In this document: positions 1 to 6,231 of the stretch, one piece after another
Position numbering within the stretch: the stretch's first letter is position 1
Layout of the letters: each line of letters starts with the position of its first letter
Assembly (NCBI GenBank): GCA_036267755.1
Contig: DATAVK010000124.1
Span: 1-11,321 of the forward strand
Reading direction: 5' to 3'
Origin: DATAVK01 sp036267755
GTDB lineage: Bacteria; Actinomycetota; Actinomycetes; JAFAQI01
Length of the DNA: 11,321 bases
Made by a program: the position numbers and the translations under genes
Notes under the pieces: generated by a model
The model's input: only the letters and a program-made list of their open reading frames with translations
What the model was told of the DNA's origin: nothing
Database searches by the model: none

Positions 1-1
1 G

Positions 2-106
2 CAGAAGGAAGGCAAGCGCCGGATGAAGATGGTCGGCCGGGTCGAGGTGCCGCAGGAGGCCTTCATCGCCGCGCTGTCGACGAACGCCGACGCCCCCAAG
101 GCCTGA
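2..106 (+). CDS. lepA: Elongation factor 4 (LepA), C-terminal end only
   Basis: These are the last 34 codons and the TGA stop of a gene that begins before the window. The peptide contains GRVEVPQEAFIAAL preceded by a Lys/Arg-rich KEGKRRMK stretch. That is the typical very C-terminal tail of LepA, the ribosome-associated translational GTPase that acts on stalled or mis-translocated ribosomes; its basic C-terminal domain contacts tRNA and rRNA. The GTPase domain lies outside the window, so nothing can be said about its motifs. The last base of its stop codon is the first base of the hemW ATG (TGATG), which implies translational coupling. A lepA-hemW order is common in actinobacteria and Firmicutes and supports the call. 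Confidence 0.88.
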   Translation, partial: QKEGKRRMKMVGRVEVPQEAFIAALSTNADAPKA

Positions 107-1326
107 TGCCGTCGACGCTGCCTGAGGGTGATCCCGCACCCGCGTCGGGCGAGCTCCCGGCGGCCGCGCTCAACGGGCTCGGCAGCCGGCCGTTCGGGCT
201 CTACGTCCATATCCCGTTCTGCGCCACGCGCTGCGGTTACTGCGACTTCAATACCTACACGGCGGCCGAGCTCGGGGGTGGCGCGTCCCAATCGGCGTAC
301 GCCGAAACCGTGCTCCGAGAGCTGGCCCTGGCCCGCCGGGTCCTGGGGGACCGCGACGTCCCGGCCGCGACGGTCTTCTTCGGAGGCGGTACGCCGACCC
401 TGCTGCCGCCGGCCGACCTGGTCGCCATCCTGCACCGGATCCGGGACGACTTCGGCCTCGCGCCCGACGCCGAGATCACGACCGAGGCGAACCCCGAGTC
501 GGTCGATCCGCCGTACCTGGAGGCGCTCCGCGCTGGCGGCTTCACCCGGATCAGCCTTGGCATGCAGTCCAGTTCCCCGCACGTGCTGGCGACTTTGGAC
601 CGCCGCCACACGCCGGGCCGCCCCGAGGCCGCAGTGGCCGAGGCGCGGGCAGCCGGCTTCGAGCACGTCAACCTCGACCTGATCTACGGCGCGCCGGGGG
701 AGAGCGACGCTGACTGGCAGGGGTCGCTCGATGCGGCGACGGCGACGGGTGCCGACCACATCTCGGCGTACTCGCTGATCGTCGAGCCGAGCACCCGGCT
801 CGCCGCCCAGATCGCCCGAGGCGCGCTGCCCATGCCGGATGACGACGTGCTGGCCGACCGGTATCTGATGGCGGAGGCAGCGCTAGCCGCGGCCGGCCTG
901 CACTGGTACGAGGTGTCGAACTGGGCCCGCACTCCCGAGGACCGGTGCCGGCACAACGAGCTCTACTGGACCGGTGGCGACTGGTGGGGCGCCGGCCCGG
1001 GCGCGCACAGTCATGTCGGCGGCGTTCGCTGGTGGAACGTCAAGCACCCGACCGCGTACGCCGCTCGATTGGCCGACTCCAGCTCGCCCGCGGCGGCCCG
1101 TGAGGTGCTCGACGGTACGGCGAGGCGGATGGAGGACGTGCTGCTCCGGGTCCGGCTGCGCAGCGGGCTGCGGCTCGCCGGCCTGTCCGATCAGGGCCGC
1201 CAGGCGGCGTCGGTTGCCCGCCGGGACGGCCTGGTCGACCCCGACCGTCACGACGCGGGCACGCTCGTTCTCACGCTGCGCGGCCGCCTGCTGGCGGATG
1301 CCGTCGCGCGCGAGATCGTCGACTGA
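106..1326 (+). CDS. hemW: Radical SAM heme chaperone HemW (HemN-like)
   Basis: A 406-residue protein of the oxygen-independent coproporphyrinogen oxidase-like radical SAM family. The [4Fe-4S]/SAM motif is C39-x3-C43-x2-C46 inside HIPFCATRCGYCDF. The residue two after the last cysteine is Phe, where true HemN carries a fourth Cys; this favours HemW, a heme-binding chaperone, over a porphyrinogen oxidase. The SAM-contacting FFGGGTPTLL follows at about residues 91-100. The HNxxYW motif typical of HemW appears as HNELYW near residue 284, followed by a Gly/His-rich GAGPGAHSH. The C-terminal third resembles the HemN C-terminal domain. The ATG overlaps the lepA stop by one base, and the Pro/Ala-rich N-terminal 30 residues are longer than usual, so a later start is possible. 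Length is normal for the family. The assignment to HemW is strong; direct evidence for heme binding is not visible. Confidence 0.93.
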   Translation: MPSTLPEGDPAPASGELPAAALNGLGSRPFGLYVHIPFCATRCGYCDFNTYTAAELGGGASQSAYAETVLRELALARRVLGDRDVPAATVFFGGGTPTLLPPADLVAILHRIRDDFGLAPDAEITTEANPESVDPPYLEALRAGGFTRISLGMQSSSPHVLATLDRRHTPGRPEAAVAEARAAGFEHVNLDLIYGAPGESDADWQGSLDAATATGADHISAYSLIVEPSTRLAAQIARGALPMPDDDVLADRYLMAEAALAAAGLHWYEVSNWARTPEDRCRHNELYWTGGDWWGAGPGAHSHVGGVRWWNVKHPTAYAARLADSSSPAAAREVLDGTARRMEDVLLRVRLRSGLRLAGLSDQGRQAASVARRDGLVDPDRHDAGTLVLTLRGRLLADAVAREIVD

Positions 1327-1333
1327 CGTTTGG

Positions 1334-1377
1334 CCCCTAGACACCCGGTGTCGACCGAACTGTCCGAACCGTAGGGG
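1334..1377 (+). promoter_or_regulatory. Leader inverted repeat able to mask a Shine-Dalgarno
   Basis: CCCCTA (1334-1339) is the exact reverse complement of TAGGGG (1372-1377). The right arm is part of the purine-rich TAGGGGAG that would serve as ribosome binding site for the ATG at 1389. Inside the loop, GACAC (1340-1344) and GTGTC (1348-1352) form a second perfect 5-bp stem directly stacked on the left outer arm. If transcribed, the leader could hide the SD. This is seen directly in the sequence; that it regulates translation is inference. It could instead act as a weak transcription pause or be chance in a GC-rich gap. Confidence 0.4.
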
Positions 1378-1388
1378 AGTCTGGAGTC

Positions 1389-1469
1389 ATGGCTGATCTG
1401 ATCACGATCGCAGGCTTCCTGGCCGTCGTGCTCATCGGCGTTGACCGCTGGTGGGAAGGTCACAACTAG
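1389..1469 (+). CDS. Tiny single-pass membrane protein, 26 aa
   Basis: The reading frame begins with ATG and ends with TAG. It encodes 26 residues: an MADL start, an uninterrupted hydrophobic run from about Leu4 to Val18 (ITIAGFLAVVLIG), then Asp-Arg-Trp-Trp-Glu-Gly-His-Asn. The layout is that of a minimal membrane protein with a single helix and an aromatic, charged interfacial tail. GGGGAG lies 9 bases upstream of the ATG, and a second purine patch CTGGAG sits 2 bases upstream. It follows hemW by 62 bases on the same strand and converges on the minus-strand HTH_42 gene; the two stop codons share the CTAG palindrome at 1466-1469. I do not recognise the family. It lacks the PERF-like end of KdpF, which it otherwise resembles in size. 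Function is unknown, and the frame could be a chance ORF. Confidence 0.5.
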   Translation: MADLITIAGFLAVVLIGVDRWWEGHN

Positions 1470-2512
1470 TTCAGGTCGAGAAACCGTTCCACCGCTGCGG
1501 CCTCGGCGGCCAGCGCCGACCGGGTCGCCGCGGTCAGTCGCGTCGTCGGGTTCAGCGTGGCCCGGCCGCGGGGCAGCCCCCAGGTCCCGACGACGCGTCC
1601 GTTCACCAGCACGACCGGCCGGAAGACGCCGTTCGTGGTGACTACCCCGGGGTGATCTCCCAGCACGTCCTCGCGTGACGCCCAGCCCAGCAGGAGCGGG
1701 TCGAACGACCCCAGCAGAAGCGGCGGCGGGACACCCGGATCGCCGGCCGAGCGCCCGGCCAGGTCGACCAGGCCGGCGCCGCAATCGACCAGGTCGTCAG
1801 CGATCTCCGTGAACCCCCGCCGCGCATCCCGAACCGGCAGCCCCGACCACTTCGCCAGGTCCCGGTCGGTAGCCGGCCCGTGCCCGGCGAGGTAGCGCCG
1901 GGCCAGCTCGCCCAGCAGGACGTCCCGGTCCGGAAACTCCGGGGATCGGCCGAGCCAGTCCTCGACGCCGACGAAGGCCTGGTCGCCGCGGATCACCGGC
2001 CCTCGGACGACGAGGCCGAGCAAGGTGGCCGCGTACAGCAGGTGGACGACGGCCTGGCCCGCCACCGGTACGCCGGCGGAGGCCAACCGGTCCCGGAGCT
2101 CTCGCCGCCCGGTCGGGCCGTTCGAGGACACGGTCGAGCGGATGATCGCGATCCCTCGCTCGGCGTCGTCGGGGCCGACACCTTCCTGGCCCAGCCGCCG
2201 GTTGTTGGCCGTGGCGAGCGTCGGGGCGGTCAGCGCATGCAGCCACCAGTAGTCCTCGTTGCGCACCAGGTGGAGGGTGCCGCGGTTGAGCCAGCTCACC
2301 ACGACCGACCGTTCCTCGCTGAGTGCCCGGTCGACGTCGCTCACGTGCAGGCCGCGGGTCCGCGCCCGCAGGGCGAGCCGGAACCCGCGAGGGTCTTGCG
2401 CCTGGACCGCCAGCAGATGACCGACCGTCTCGGCGACCGTCTCCGCCGGCGGATCGGTCAGCCGTTGCGCGACCAGTCGACGGCGGTGCACGACGCTCGG
2501 TCTTCCGGTCAC
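1466..2512 (-). CDS. Winged-helix DNA-binding protein, AlkZ/YcaQ-like (HTH_42)
   Basis: A 348-residue protein of the HTH_42 (formerly DUF1006) superfamily, built from tandem winged-helix domains. This family includes the DNA glycosylases AlkZ and YcaQ (AlkX), which unhook interstrand crosslinks or excise bulky alkylated bases. The N-terminal LLAVQAQDPRGFRLALRAR carries a Q-x-Q pair at Gln37 and Gln39, the position and spacing of the catalytic Q-phi-Q motif of AlkZ. LNRGTLHLVRNEDYWWL (about 74-90) and the C-terminal region around LLLGSFDPLLLGW and FRPVVLVNGRVVGTW are also typical. The start is GTG, and GTGA overlaps the stop of the upstream yihY-like gene by 4 bases, so the pair is probably translationally coupled. 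The 3' end converges on a small plus-strand ORF with overlapping stop codons. Glycosylase activity is inference; many actinobacterial paralogs are uncharacterised. Confidence 0.85.
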   Translation of the reverse strand: MTGRPSVVHRRRLVAQRLTDPPAETVAETVGHLLAVQAQDPRGFRLALRARTRGLHVSDVDRALSEERSVVVSWLNRGTLHLVRNEDYWWLHALTAPTLATANNRRLGQEGVGPDDAERGIAIIRSTVSSNGPTGRRELRDRLASAGVPVAGQAVVHLLYAATLLGLVVRGPVIRGDQAFVGVEDWLGRSPEFPDRDVLLGELARRYLAGHGPATDRDLAKWSGLPVRDARRGFTEIADDLVDCGAGLVDLAGRSAGDPGVPPPLLLGSFDPLLLGWASREDVLGDHPGVVTTNGVFRPVVLVNGRVVGTWGLPRGRATLNPTTRLTAATRSALAAEAAAVERFLDLN

Positions 2513-3525
2513 GGCCCCTCGTCGTCTTCGCCGGGCGGGTCGTCCGGCCGGTCGAAGCTCACGTCGACCTGCTCGAACCCCTTGATGCGCTGCGCGGTCG
2601 CCATCCCGCCGTACACCCGCTCGTCGGCGTGGGTCAGGTCGACGTCATCCGTGAACGGCGTCAGCAGAGATCGCGGCCACAACCGGTGGCGCAGCACCAC
2701 GTTGAGCTCCGCGCTGATGACGACCACGATTGCCTCGACGTAGATCCACAGCATCAGGCCGAGCACGAGCCCAAACGTTCCGTAGACCTCCGACGCTCCT
2801 TTGACGTGGTGGGCCACGATGTAGGTGCCGACCAGCTGCAGTACCTGCCACACCAGGCCGGCAACGACCGCTCCGACCCACACGTCCCGAACCGACACCG
2901 GCCGGCTGGTGAGGAGCCGGAAGGCCAAGATGAACAGCCCAATGTTGGCCGCCGCCCCGACGACGATCGCGAGGATTCGCAGACCGATGCTGACGCCGGC
3001 GAGGTCGTGCGCGTACGCCGCGGCACTGGTCGACAGCGCCGACAGGGCTGTGGTGATGAGGACGCCCAGCCCGAGGAGCAGCAGCAGCCGCAGGCTGCGC
3101 AGCCTGGACCGCAGCGGGTTCGGCCGCCGATGGCGGGGAACCGCCCAGACCGTGTTCATGGCGTGCTGGGCGGCCTGCGCCACTCCGAGGCTGCCGTAGA
3201 GCAGGCCCACCAGGCCGAGCACCAGTGCGACGTCGGAGCCGTGGAAGCCCGTGATGTCGCTTTTCAGCTGCTCGCCGACGATCGGGAAGTCGCCCACCGC
3301 GGAGTTGATGATCTGGTTCTGCAGCGACGGGTCGTTGTGGAGGACGAAGCCGAGAACCGTGACGACGAGCAGCAGCAGTGGGAACAGCGACAGGAAGCCG
3401 TAGTAGGTGATGAGCGCGGCCAGGTAGCCGCCCTGGTCGTCGAAGAACTTGTAGGCGACCGCTAGCGGAAAGCCGACCCAGGAGTGACGCTGCTGCAGCG
3501 TGTCGAGCCGTGAGGTCGCGGACAT
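2509..3525 (-). CDS. YihY/BrkB-family inner-membrane protein
   Basis: A 338-residue polytopic membrane protein of the YihY/virulence factor BrkB family. Six hydrophobic segments are visible. In order they contain ALITYYGFLSLFPLLLLVVT, VALVLGLVGLLYGSLGVA, RLLLLLGLGVLITTALS, LRILAIVVGAAANIGLFIL, VWVGAVVAGLVWQVLQL and LGLMLWIYVEAIVVVISAEL. The family signatures YYGFLSLFPLLLL and the last-helix YVEAIVVVISAELN are present. The acidic C-terminal tail (DDPPGEDDEGP) is cytosolic or disordered. I chose the ATG at 3525 rather than the TTG two codons upstream; neither has a convincing Shine-Dalgarno. The gene sits 45 bases after the ACT-domain gene and overlaps the HTH_42 gene by 4 bases. Family proteins were once annotated as RNase BN, which proved wrong; the molecular role is not established. 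Confidence 0.88.
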   Translation of the reverse strand: MSATSRLDTLQQRHSWVGFPLAVAYKFFDDQGGYLAALITYYGFLSLFPLLLLVVTVLGFVLHNDPSLQNQIINSAVGDFPIVGEQLKSDITGFHGSDVALVLGLVGLLYGSLGVAQAAQHAMNTVWAVPRHRRPNPLRSRLRSLRLLLLLGLGVLITTALSALSTSAAAYAHDLAGVSIGLRILAIVVGAAANIGLFILAFRLLTSRPVSVRDVWVGAVVAGLVWQVLQLVGTYIVAHHVKGASEVYGTFGLVLGLMLWIYVEAIVVVISAELNVVLRHRLWPRSLLTPFTDDVDLTHADERVYGGMATAQRIKGFEQVDVSFDRPDDPPGEDDEGP

Positions 3526-3570
3526 GACCAAGGTCTACTCGCGTCGCGGCGGACACGCACGTGCGACGGG

Positions 3571-4254
3571 TCAGGCACCTTCCGCCATCATCAGGTGGGC
3601 GGTCAGCTCGCTCGGCTCCGCGAACATGCTGGGGTCCTGGAGGATCCGTTCGAGCAGCTTCACCGCGAGGTCCACGATCCGCTCGGCGCTGGCGAGCTCG
3701 GCACGCAGGAACGGCGGGCCGCCGTCGCGGCCGAGCACCAGCACGGACCGCAGCGCTTGCAGCGGCAGGTAGGCGCACGACGAGTCACCCGACTGGGTAG
3801 CGAGGGCGCGCACCGGCATGGTGTCCGGCGCGACATCGTCACGGGGCTGCGTCGTGGTGGCGTAGAGCACCGGCAGCCGGCGTACCGGAGCGCGCAACTC
3901 CGCCCAGTCGGTGTCGAGCGCGATGGGCACCATGTCGAGCAACGTCTCCATGCCGCGTTCCGGCACGGCCAGCAGACAGCCGAACAGGTCGAGCTCCGGG
4001 CGTCCGTCGAGCACCCAACGGGTACGCCGGCACCCCAGGACCGCCACGCCGGCACACCCGTGCACCGCGTCCAACAGGGTCTGCGTCGGCCGGCCGTCCG
4101 GCCATCGCAGCCGCAGGTCGTCGACTGCGCGGCCCGCCTCGGACTCCAGCACGGTGATCGAGATGACGTCGGCGCCAGCACGGGCGATCGCCTGCGTCAT
4201 CCTCGCCAGCGCCCCAGGCTGGTCCGGCAGCGTGATCCGCAGCTGAATCCCCAT
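3571..4254 (-). CDS. ACT-domain protein, probable amino-acid sensor
   Basis: A 227-residue protein beginning with a clear ACT domain (about residues 1-75). It opens with IQLRITLPDQPGALARMTQAIARAGADVISITV, the beta-alpha-beta start with the ligand-loop Asp-x-Pro-Gly-x-Leu typical of ACT regulatory domains. ACT domains usually bind amino acids and act as allosteric sensors. No catalytic domain follows. Residues about 80-220 are uncharacterised and contain LRSVLVLGRDGGPPFLRAEL and a long helix ASAERIVDLAVKLLERIL, a layout reminiscent of a small GAF-like sensor, but I cannot assign it. The ATG is preceded by GGAGGTCAGGGA (SD-like AGGGA close to the start). Stand-alone ACT proteins of this length occur in many actinobacteria without a known function. 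It lies between the serine-triplet gene and yihY, all on the same strand. Ligand and partner are unknown. Confidence 0.75.
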   Translation of the reverse strand: MGIQLRITLPDQPGALARMTQAIARAGADVISITVLESEAGRAVDDLRLRWPDGRPTQTLLDAVHGCAGVAVLGCRRTRWVLDGRPELDLFGCLLAVPERGMETLLDMVPIALDTDWAELRAPVRRLPVLYATTTQPRDDVAPDTMPVRALATQSGDSSCAYLPLQALRSVLVLGRDGGPPFLRAELASAERIVDLAVKLLERILQDPSMFAEPSELTAHLMMAEGA

Positions 4255-4291
4255 CGTGTCCCTGACCTCCGCGTCCGCCGCCAGGCTCAGC

Positions 4292-4344
4292 GTGACCGAG
4301 CTCTGTTACAGCGACGTGACAAGCGGGTCACCTATCGGCGTGAC
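4292..4344. promoter_or_regulatory. Cluster of GTGAC/GTCAC half-sites upstream of the ACT gene
   Basis: The short gap before the ACT-domain gene and the very end of the preceding ORF hold several copies of one 5-mer. GTGAC occurs at 4292, 4316 and 4340, a GTTAC variant at 4305, and the complement GTCAC at 4327. The pairs GTGAC-N6-GTCAC (4316-4331) and GTCAC-N8-GTGAC (4327-4344) make overlapping inverted repeats. They could be an operator for the ACT gene or alternative weak stems ending the upstream transcript. I could not place a convincing -35/-10 pair. The repeats are visible; any function is inference. Confidence 0.3.
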
Positions 4345-4607
4345 GATCCAGGTGATCCCGCGAGGATCTGGCGGTGGCCACGCCAGGACATGACGGACCA
4401 GAAGGACAGCGCGGACAGCACGGCACCCACGGATCCGAAGGAACCCACTGAGCCGACGGAGCCAAACGACCCGACCGAGCCGATCGACAGCGCGGAGCCG
4501 ATCGAGCCGATCGAGAGCACGGAGCCACGCGACCCGATGGACAACACCGAGCCCGGTGACCGGATCGACCAGCGTGAACTCGCACCCTCGGCGTCGTCCA
4601 CGGCCAT
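4332..4607 (-). CDS. Serine-triplet repeat protein, 91 aa, unknown function
   Basis: The frame runs from ATG at 4607 to TAG and encodes 91 residues. From Ser11 to Ser74 a serine falls on every third residue (21 of 22 positions; Ala62 is the exception). The middle position of each triplet is mostly Val, Ile, Phe or Ala and the third mostly Gly or Leu, for example SVLSIGSRG. A short acidic head (VDDAEG) precedes the array, and a Trp-containing end (LSFWSVMSWRG) plus a basic tail follow it. Serine is written TCG, TCC and TCA, and glycine GGC, GGG, GGT and GGA, while the residues stay constant, so variation is synonymous in this frame. The start lies 25 bases past the kinase stop. No good Shine-Dalgarno is visible, so coupling to the kinase or an upstream in-frame start is possible. 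The fold may be a regular extended or helical stack; function is unknown. Confidence 0.55.
   Translation of the reverse strand: MAVDDAEGASSRWSIRSPGSVLSIGSRGSVLSIGSIGSALSIGSVGSFGSVGSVGSFGSVGAVLSALSFWSVMSWRGHRQILAGSPGSSRR
4386..4577 (-). repeat. Degenerate triplet array coding for (Ser-x-Gly/Leu)n
   Basis: These bases encode residues 11-74 of the serine-triplet protein. The unit is 9 bases or multiples of 9, coding Ser-hydrophobic-Gly or Ser-hydrophobic-Leu, with frequent silent differences between units. On the opposite strand the same bases read as an apparent Glu-Pro-rich stretch, which is a by-product. The array is old enough to have diverged in sequence while keeping its period. Confidence 0.6.
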
Positions 4608-4632
4608 GACCGGAGGGTACGACGGCCGCCGG

Positions 4633-6057
4633 TCAGCCGTCGCCCGGCCCGTGACCCTTCCCGTTCCCGTTTCCGGGGCCGCCCGGGCCTGGCCCGTGCC
4701 CATGGCCATGACCTGGCGGTGTCGCTGCTGGCCCCGGCGGCGTCGGCGCGGTGCCCACGGACACGGACACGGCCGACCCGCGATGAAGTGTCCCGGTCGG
4801 CGACACGCTGATGACCCGCCCGACTGGCCCAGTGACGTCGGTTCGGTGCGGGACCACCCCCAGCCGGCGCAATTGGGCCGCCGCGGAGGTCCAGGTCTCC
4901 CCGACGTAACGGCTACCCGTCACCGTGACGGTCGTCGAGGCGCTCGGCTTGTGGGTCGCTGCGGCGCTTGGTGAGGCGGCCGGCCGGTTCGGTTGCGCAG
5001 ACTGCCCGCCCACGGCGAGCGCGACCAGCAGAGCCAGAACGGCGATCCCCGCCGCAGCGGCGATGGCCAGCCACAGTGGCTGCCGCCACCAGGGGCGCGA
5101 GCCGTCCCCATGGCCCGGACTTAGCGGGTCTGGCATCGGCGTCGTCGGCGCCGCGGACGAGATCGGCAAGGTCGGCGGCAAGTCGGTGACAGCTGGCGAC
5201 GACGGCTCCGCGGGTGCGCCGGTCCGGAACGGACCAGCAAGTGGTCGAGCGGCGGCGGCTACGACGGTTGCGCTGGGCCGCTCGGCCGGATCCTTGGCGA
5301 GCATGCCCATGATGAGGTCGGCCATCGGGCGCGGCACGTCAGCGGGCAGCGGGGGGACCGGATCGTGCGCATGCGCCAGGGCGACAGCGATGTCGGACGC
5401 TCCTTCGAACGGCACCGAACCGGCCAGGCATTCGTAGCCGAGGACGCCGAGCGCGTACACGTCGCTCGCAGCCGAGGCTGCGCCACCGGTGACCCGTTCG
5501 GGTGCCATGTACCGGGCGGTGCCGATCATGGTGCCCGTCGTGGTCAGTGCCACGCCATCTGCGGCCCGGGCGATCCCGAAATCGAGGAGGGTCACATGGC
5601 CGGAGCCATCGACGATCACGTTGCCCGGCTTGATGTCGCGGTGCACAACCTGGCATGCCTGGGCCGCGGTGAGGGCATCCGCGAGTTGCGCCAGGACGTC
5701 GCCGGCCGCGGCCACGGTGAGCGGCCCGTGTTGCAGCTGGGTCGAGAGCGACTCGCCGTCGATGAGCTCCATCACCAGGAATGCCCGGCATCCGCCGTCC
5801 GGATCCGGCTCCTCGCAGACGTCATGGATCCGGACCACGTGCGGGCTACGGATCGACGCGATGGCTCGGGCTTCCGCCCGCAGCCGCTGCCGAAACGTCG
5901 GGTCGTCGGCGTACTCGGCGCGGATCAGCTTCACCGCCACCTCGCGGCCCAGCACGTCGTCCCAGGCCCGCCACACCACGCCCATGCCACCAGCCGCGAG
6001 GCGCTGCGTGAGCCGGTAGCGGCCATCGAGCAGGTCGGTCGAGACCGGGGCGGACAC
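4633..6057 (-). CDS. Transmembrane Ser/Thr protein kinase with one PASTA-like domain
   Basis: A 474-residue Hanks-type (PknB-like) kinase. The cytoplasmic kinase domain (about 8-275) has the glycine loop AAGGMG (21-26), Lys43 in AVKLI, catalytic H139-R140-D141 with IKPGN, D159-F160-G161, and a Thr-rich activation loop (TTTGTMIGTARYMAPE) whose threonines are likely autophosphorylation sites. A Pro/Ser/Ala-rich linker leads to one membrane helix (about 327-351). Outside are a Ser/Thr-rich spacer and one PASTA-like domain (about 380-435, ending VSPTGTLHRGSAVSVSVG). The protein ends in a Gly/His/Pro/Asn-rich tail. PASTA domains sense cell-wall fragments in PknB; here there is one instead of the usual four. 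I chose the GTG at 6057 because AAAGGAGT precedes it and the kinase fold begins soon after; an ATG 20 codons upstream would add residues before the SD. The gene is divergent from hrcA. Confidence 0.9.
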   Translation of the reverse strand: MSAPVSTDLLDGRYRLTQRLAAGGMGVVWRAWDDVLGREVAVKLIRAEYADDPTFRQRLRAEARAIASIRSPHVVRIHDVCEEPDPDGGCRAFLVMELIDGESLSTQLQHGPLTVAAAGDVLAQLADALTAAQACQVVHRDIKPGNVIVDGSGHVTLLDFGIARAADGVALTTTGTMIGTARYMAPERVTGGAASAASDVYALGVLGYECLAGSVPFEGASDIAVALAHAHDPVPPLPADVPRPMADLIMGMLAKDPAERPSATVVAAAARPLAGPFRTGAPAEPSSPAVTDLPPTLPISSAAPTTPMPDPLSPGHGDGSRPWWRQPLWLAIAAAAGIAVLALLVALAVGGQSAQPNRPAASPSAAATHKPSASTTVTVTGSRYVGETWTSAAAQLRRLGVVPHRTDVTGPVGRVISVSPTGTLHRGSAVSVSVGTAPTPPGPAATPPGHGHGHGPGPGGPGNGNGKGHGPGDG

Positions 6058-6196
6058 GAGACTCCTTTGGGACGGGTGGCGGACGTCAGCGACGGGCGGC
6101 GGACGCCACGCGGGCACGTCGCGGACCTAGGCCACCCACAGCATTCGTACCCGCGCCGTGAGGGTGCCTAACGGTGTCCGGCGCGCCGTCACTTGC

Positions 6197-6210
6197 GTCA
6201 CCTCGGTGAC
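6197..6210. promoter_or_regulatory. 14-bp perfect palindrome in the kinase/hrcA divergent region
   Basis: GTCACC-TC-GGTGAC is a perfect inverted repeat, followed 20 bases later by the CIRCE element. A further GTCAC lies just upstream at 6188-6192. The right arm overlaps the place where a -35 element for hrcA would lie. It does not match CIRCE or the HspR-type HAIR motif. A transcription factor site controlling hrcA, the kinase, or both is plausible but not shown. Confidence 0.4.
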
Positions 6211-6231
6211 CCGGAGGTCTCGCCGTACACT
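6205..6231 (+). promoter_or_regulatory. Candidate hrcA promoter (-35 GGTGAC, -10 TACACT)
   Basis: TACACT (6226-6231) resembles an actinobacterial -10 hexamer and ends at the first base of the CIRCE element, so transcription would begin inside CIRCE, as expected for a repressed promoter. GGTGAC (6205-6210) is the nearest -35-like hexamer, but the 15-base spacing is short and the match is modest. Position relative to CIRCE is the main support. Confidence 0.35.

Noticed and set aside
1389..1469. The small ORF as KdpF
   Set aside because: Size and one helix fit, but the usual PERF-like C-terminus is missing and no kdpA/B/C lies nearby.
2323..3465. 380-residue plus-strand frame
   Set aside because: Antisense to the YihY-like membrane protein; Gln/Arg/Asp-rich low-complexity product without motifs. 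The minus frame has six clear membrane helices.
3526..3531. TTG start two codons before the YihY-like ATG
   Set aside because: ATG at 3525 is the stronger codon and neither has a good SD; the difference is only two residues.
3595..4974. 459-residue plus-strand frame with an Asp/Glu/Pro/Thr-rich stretch
   Set aside because: It runs antisense through the ACT, serine-triplet and kinase genes. Silent changes in the minus frame become Glu/Asp swaps here, and the ends are low-complexity Arg/Pro/His sequence without any family motif.
6058..6117. Kinase start 20 codons upstream at 6117
   Set aside because: It would place the AAAGGAGT ribosome binding site inside the gene and add a Pro/Arg-rich head with no match to kinases; GTG at 6057 starts just before the kinase domain.
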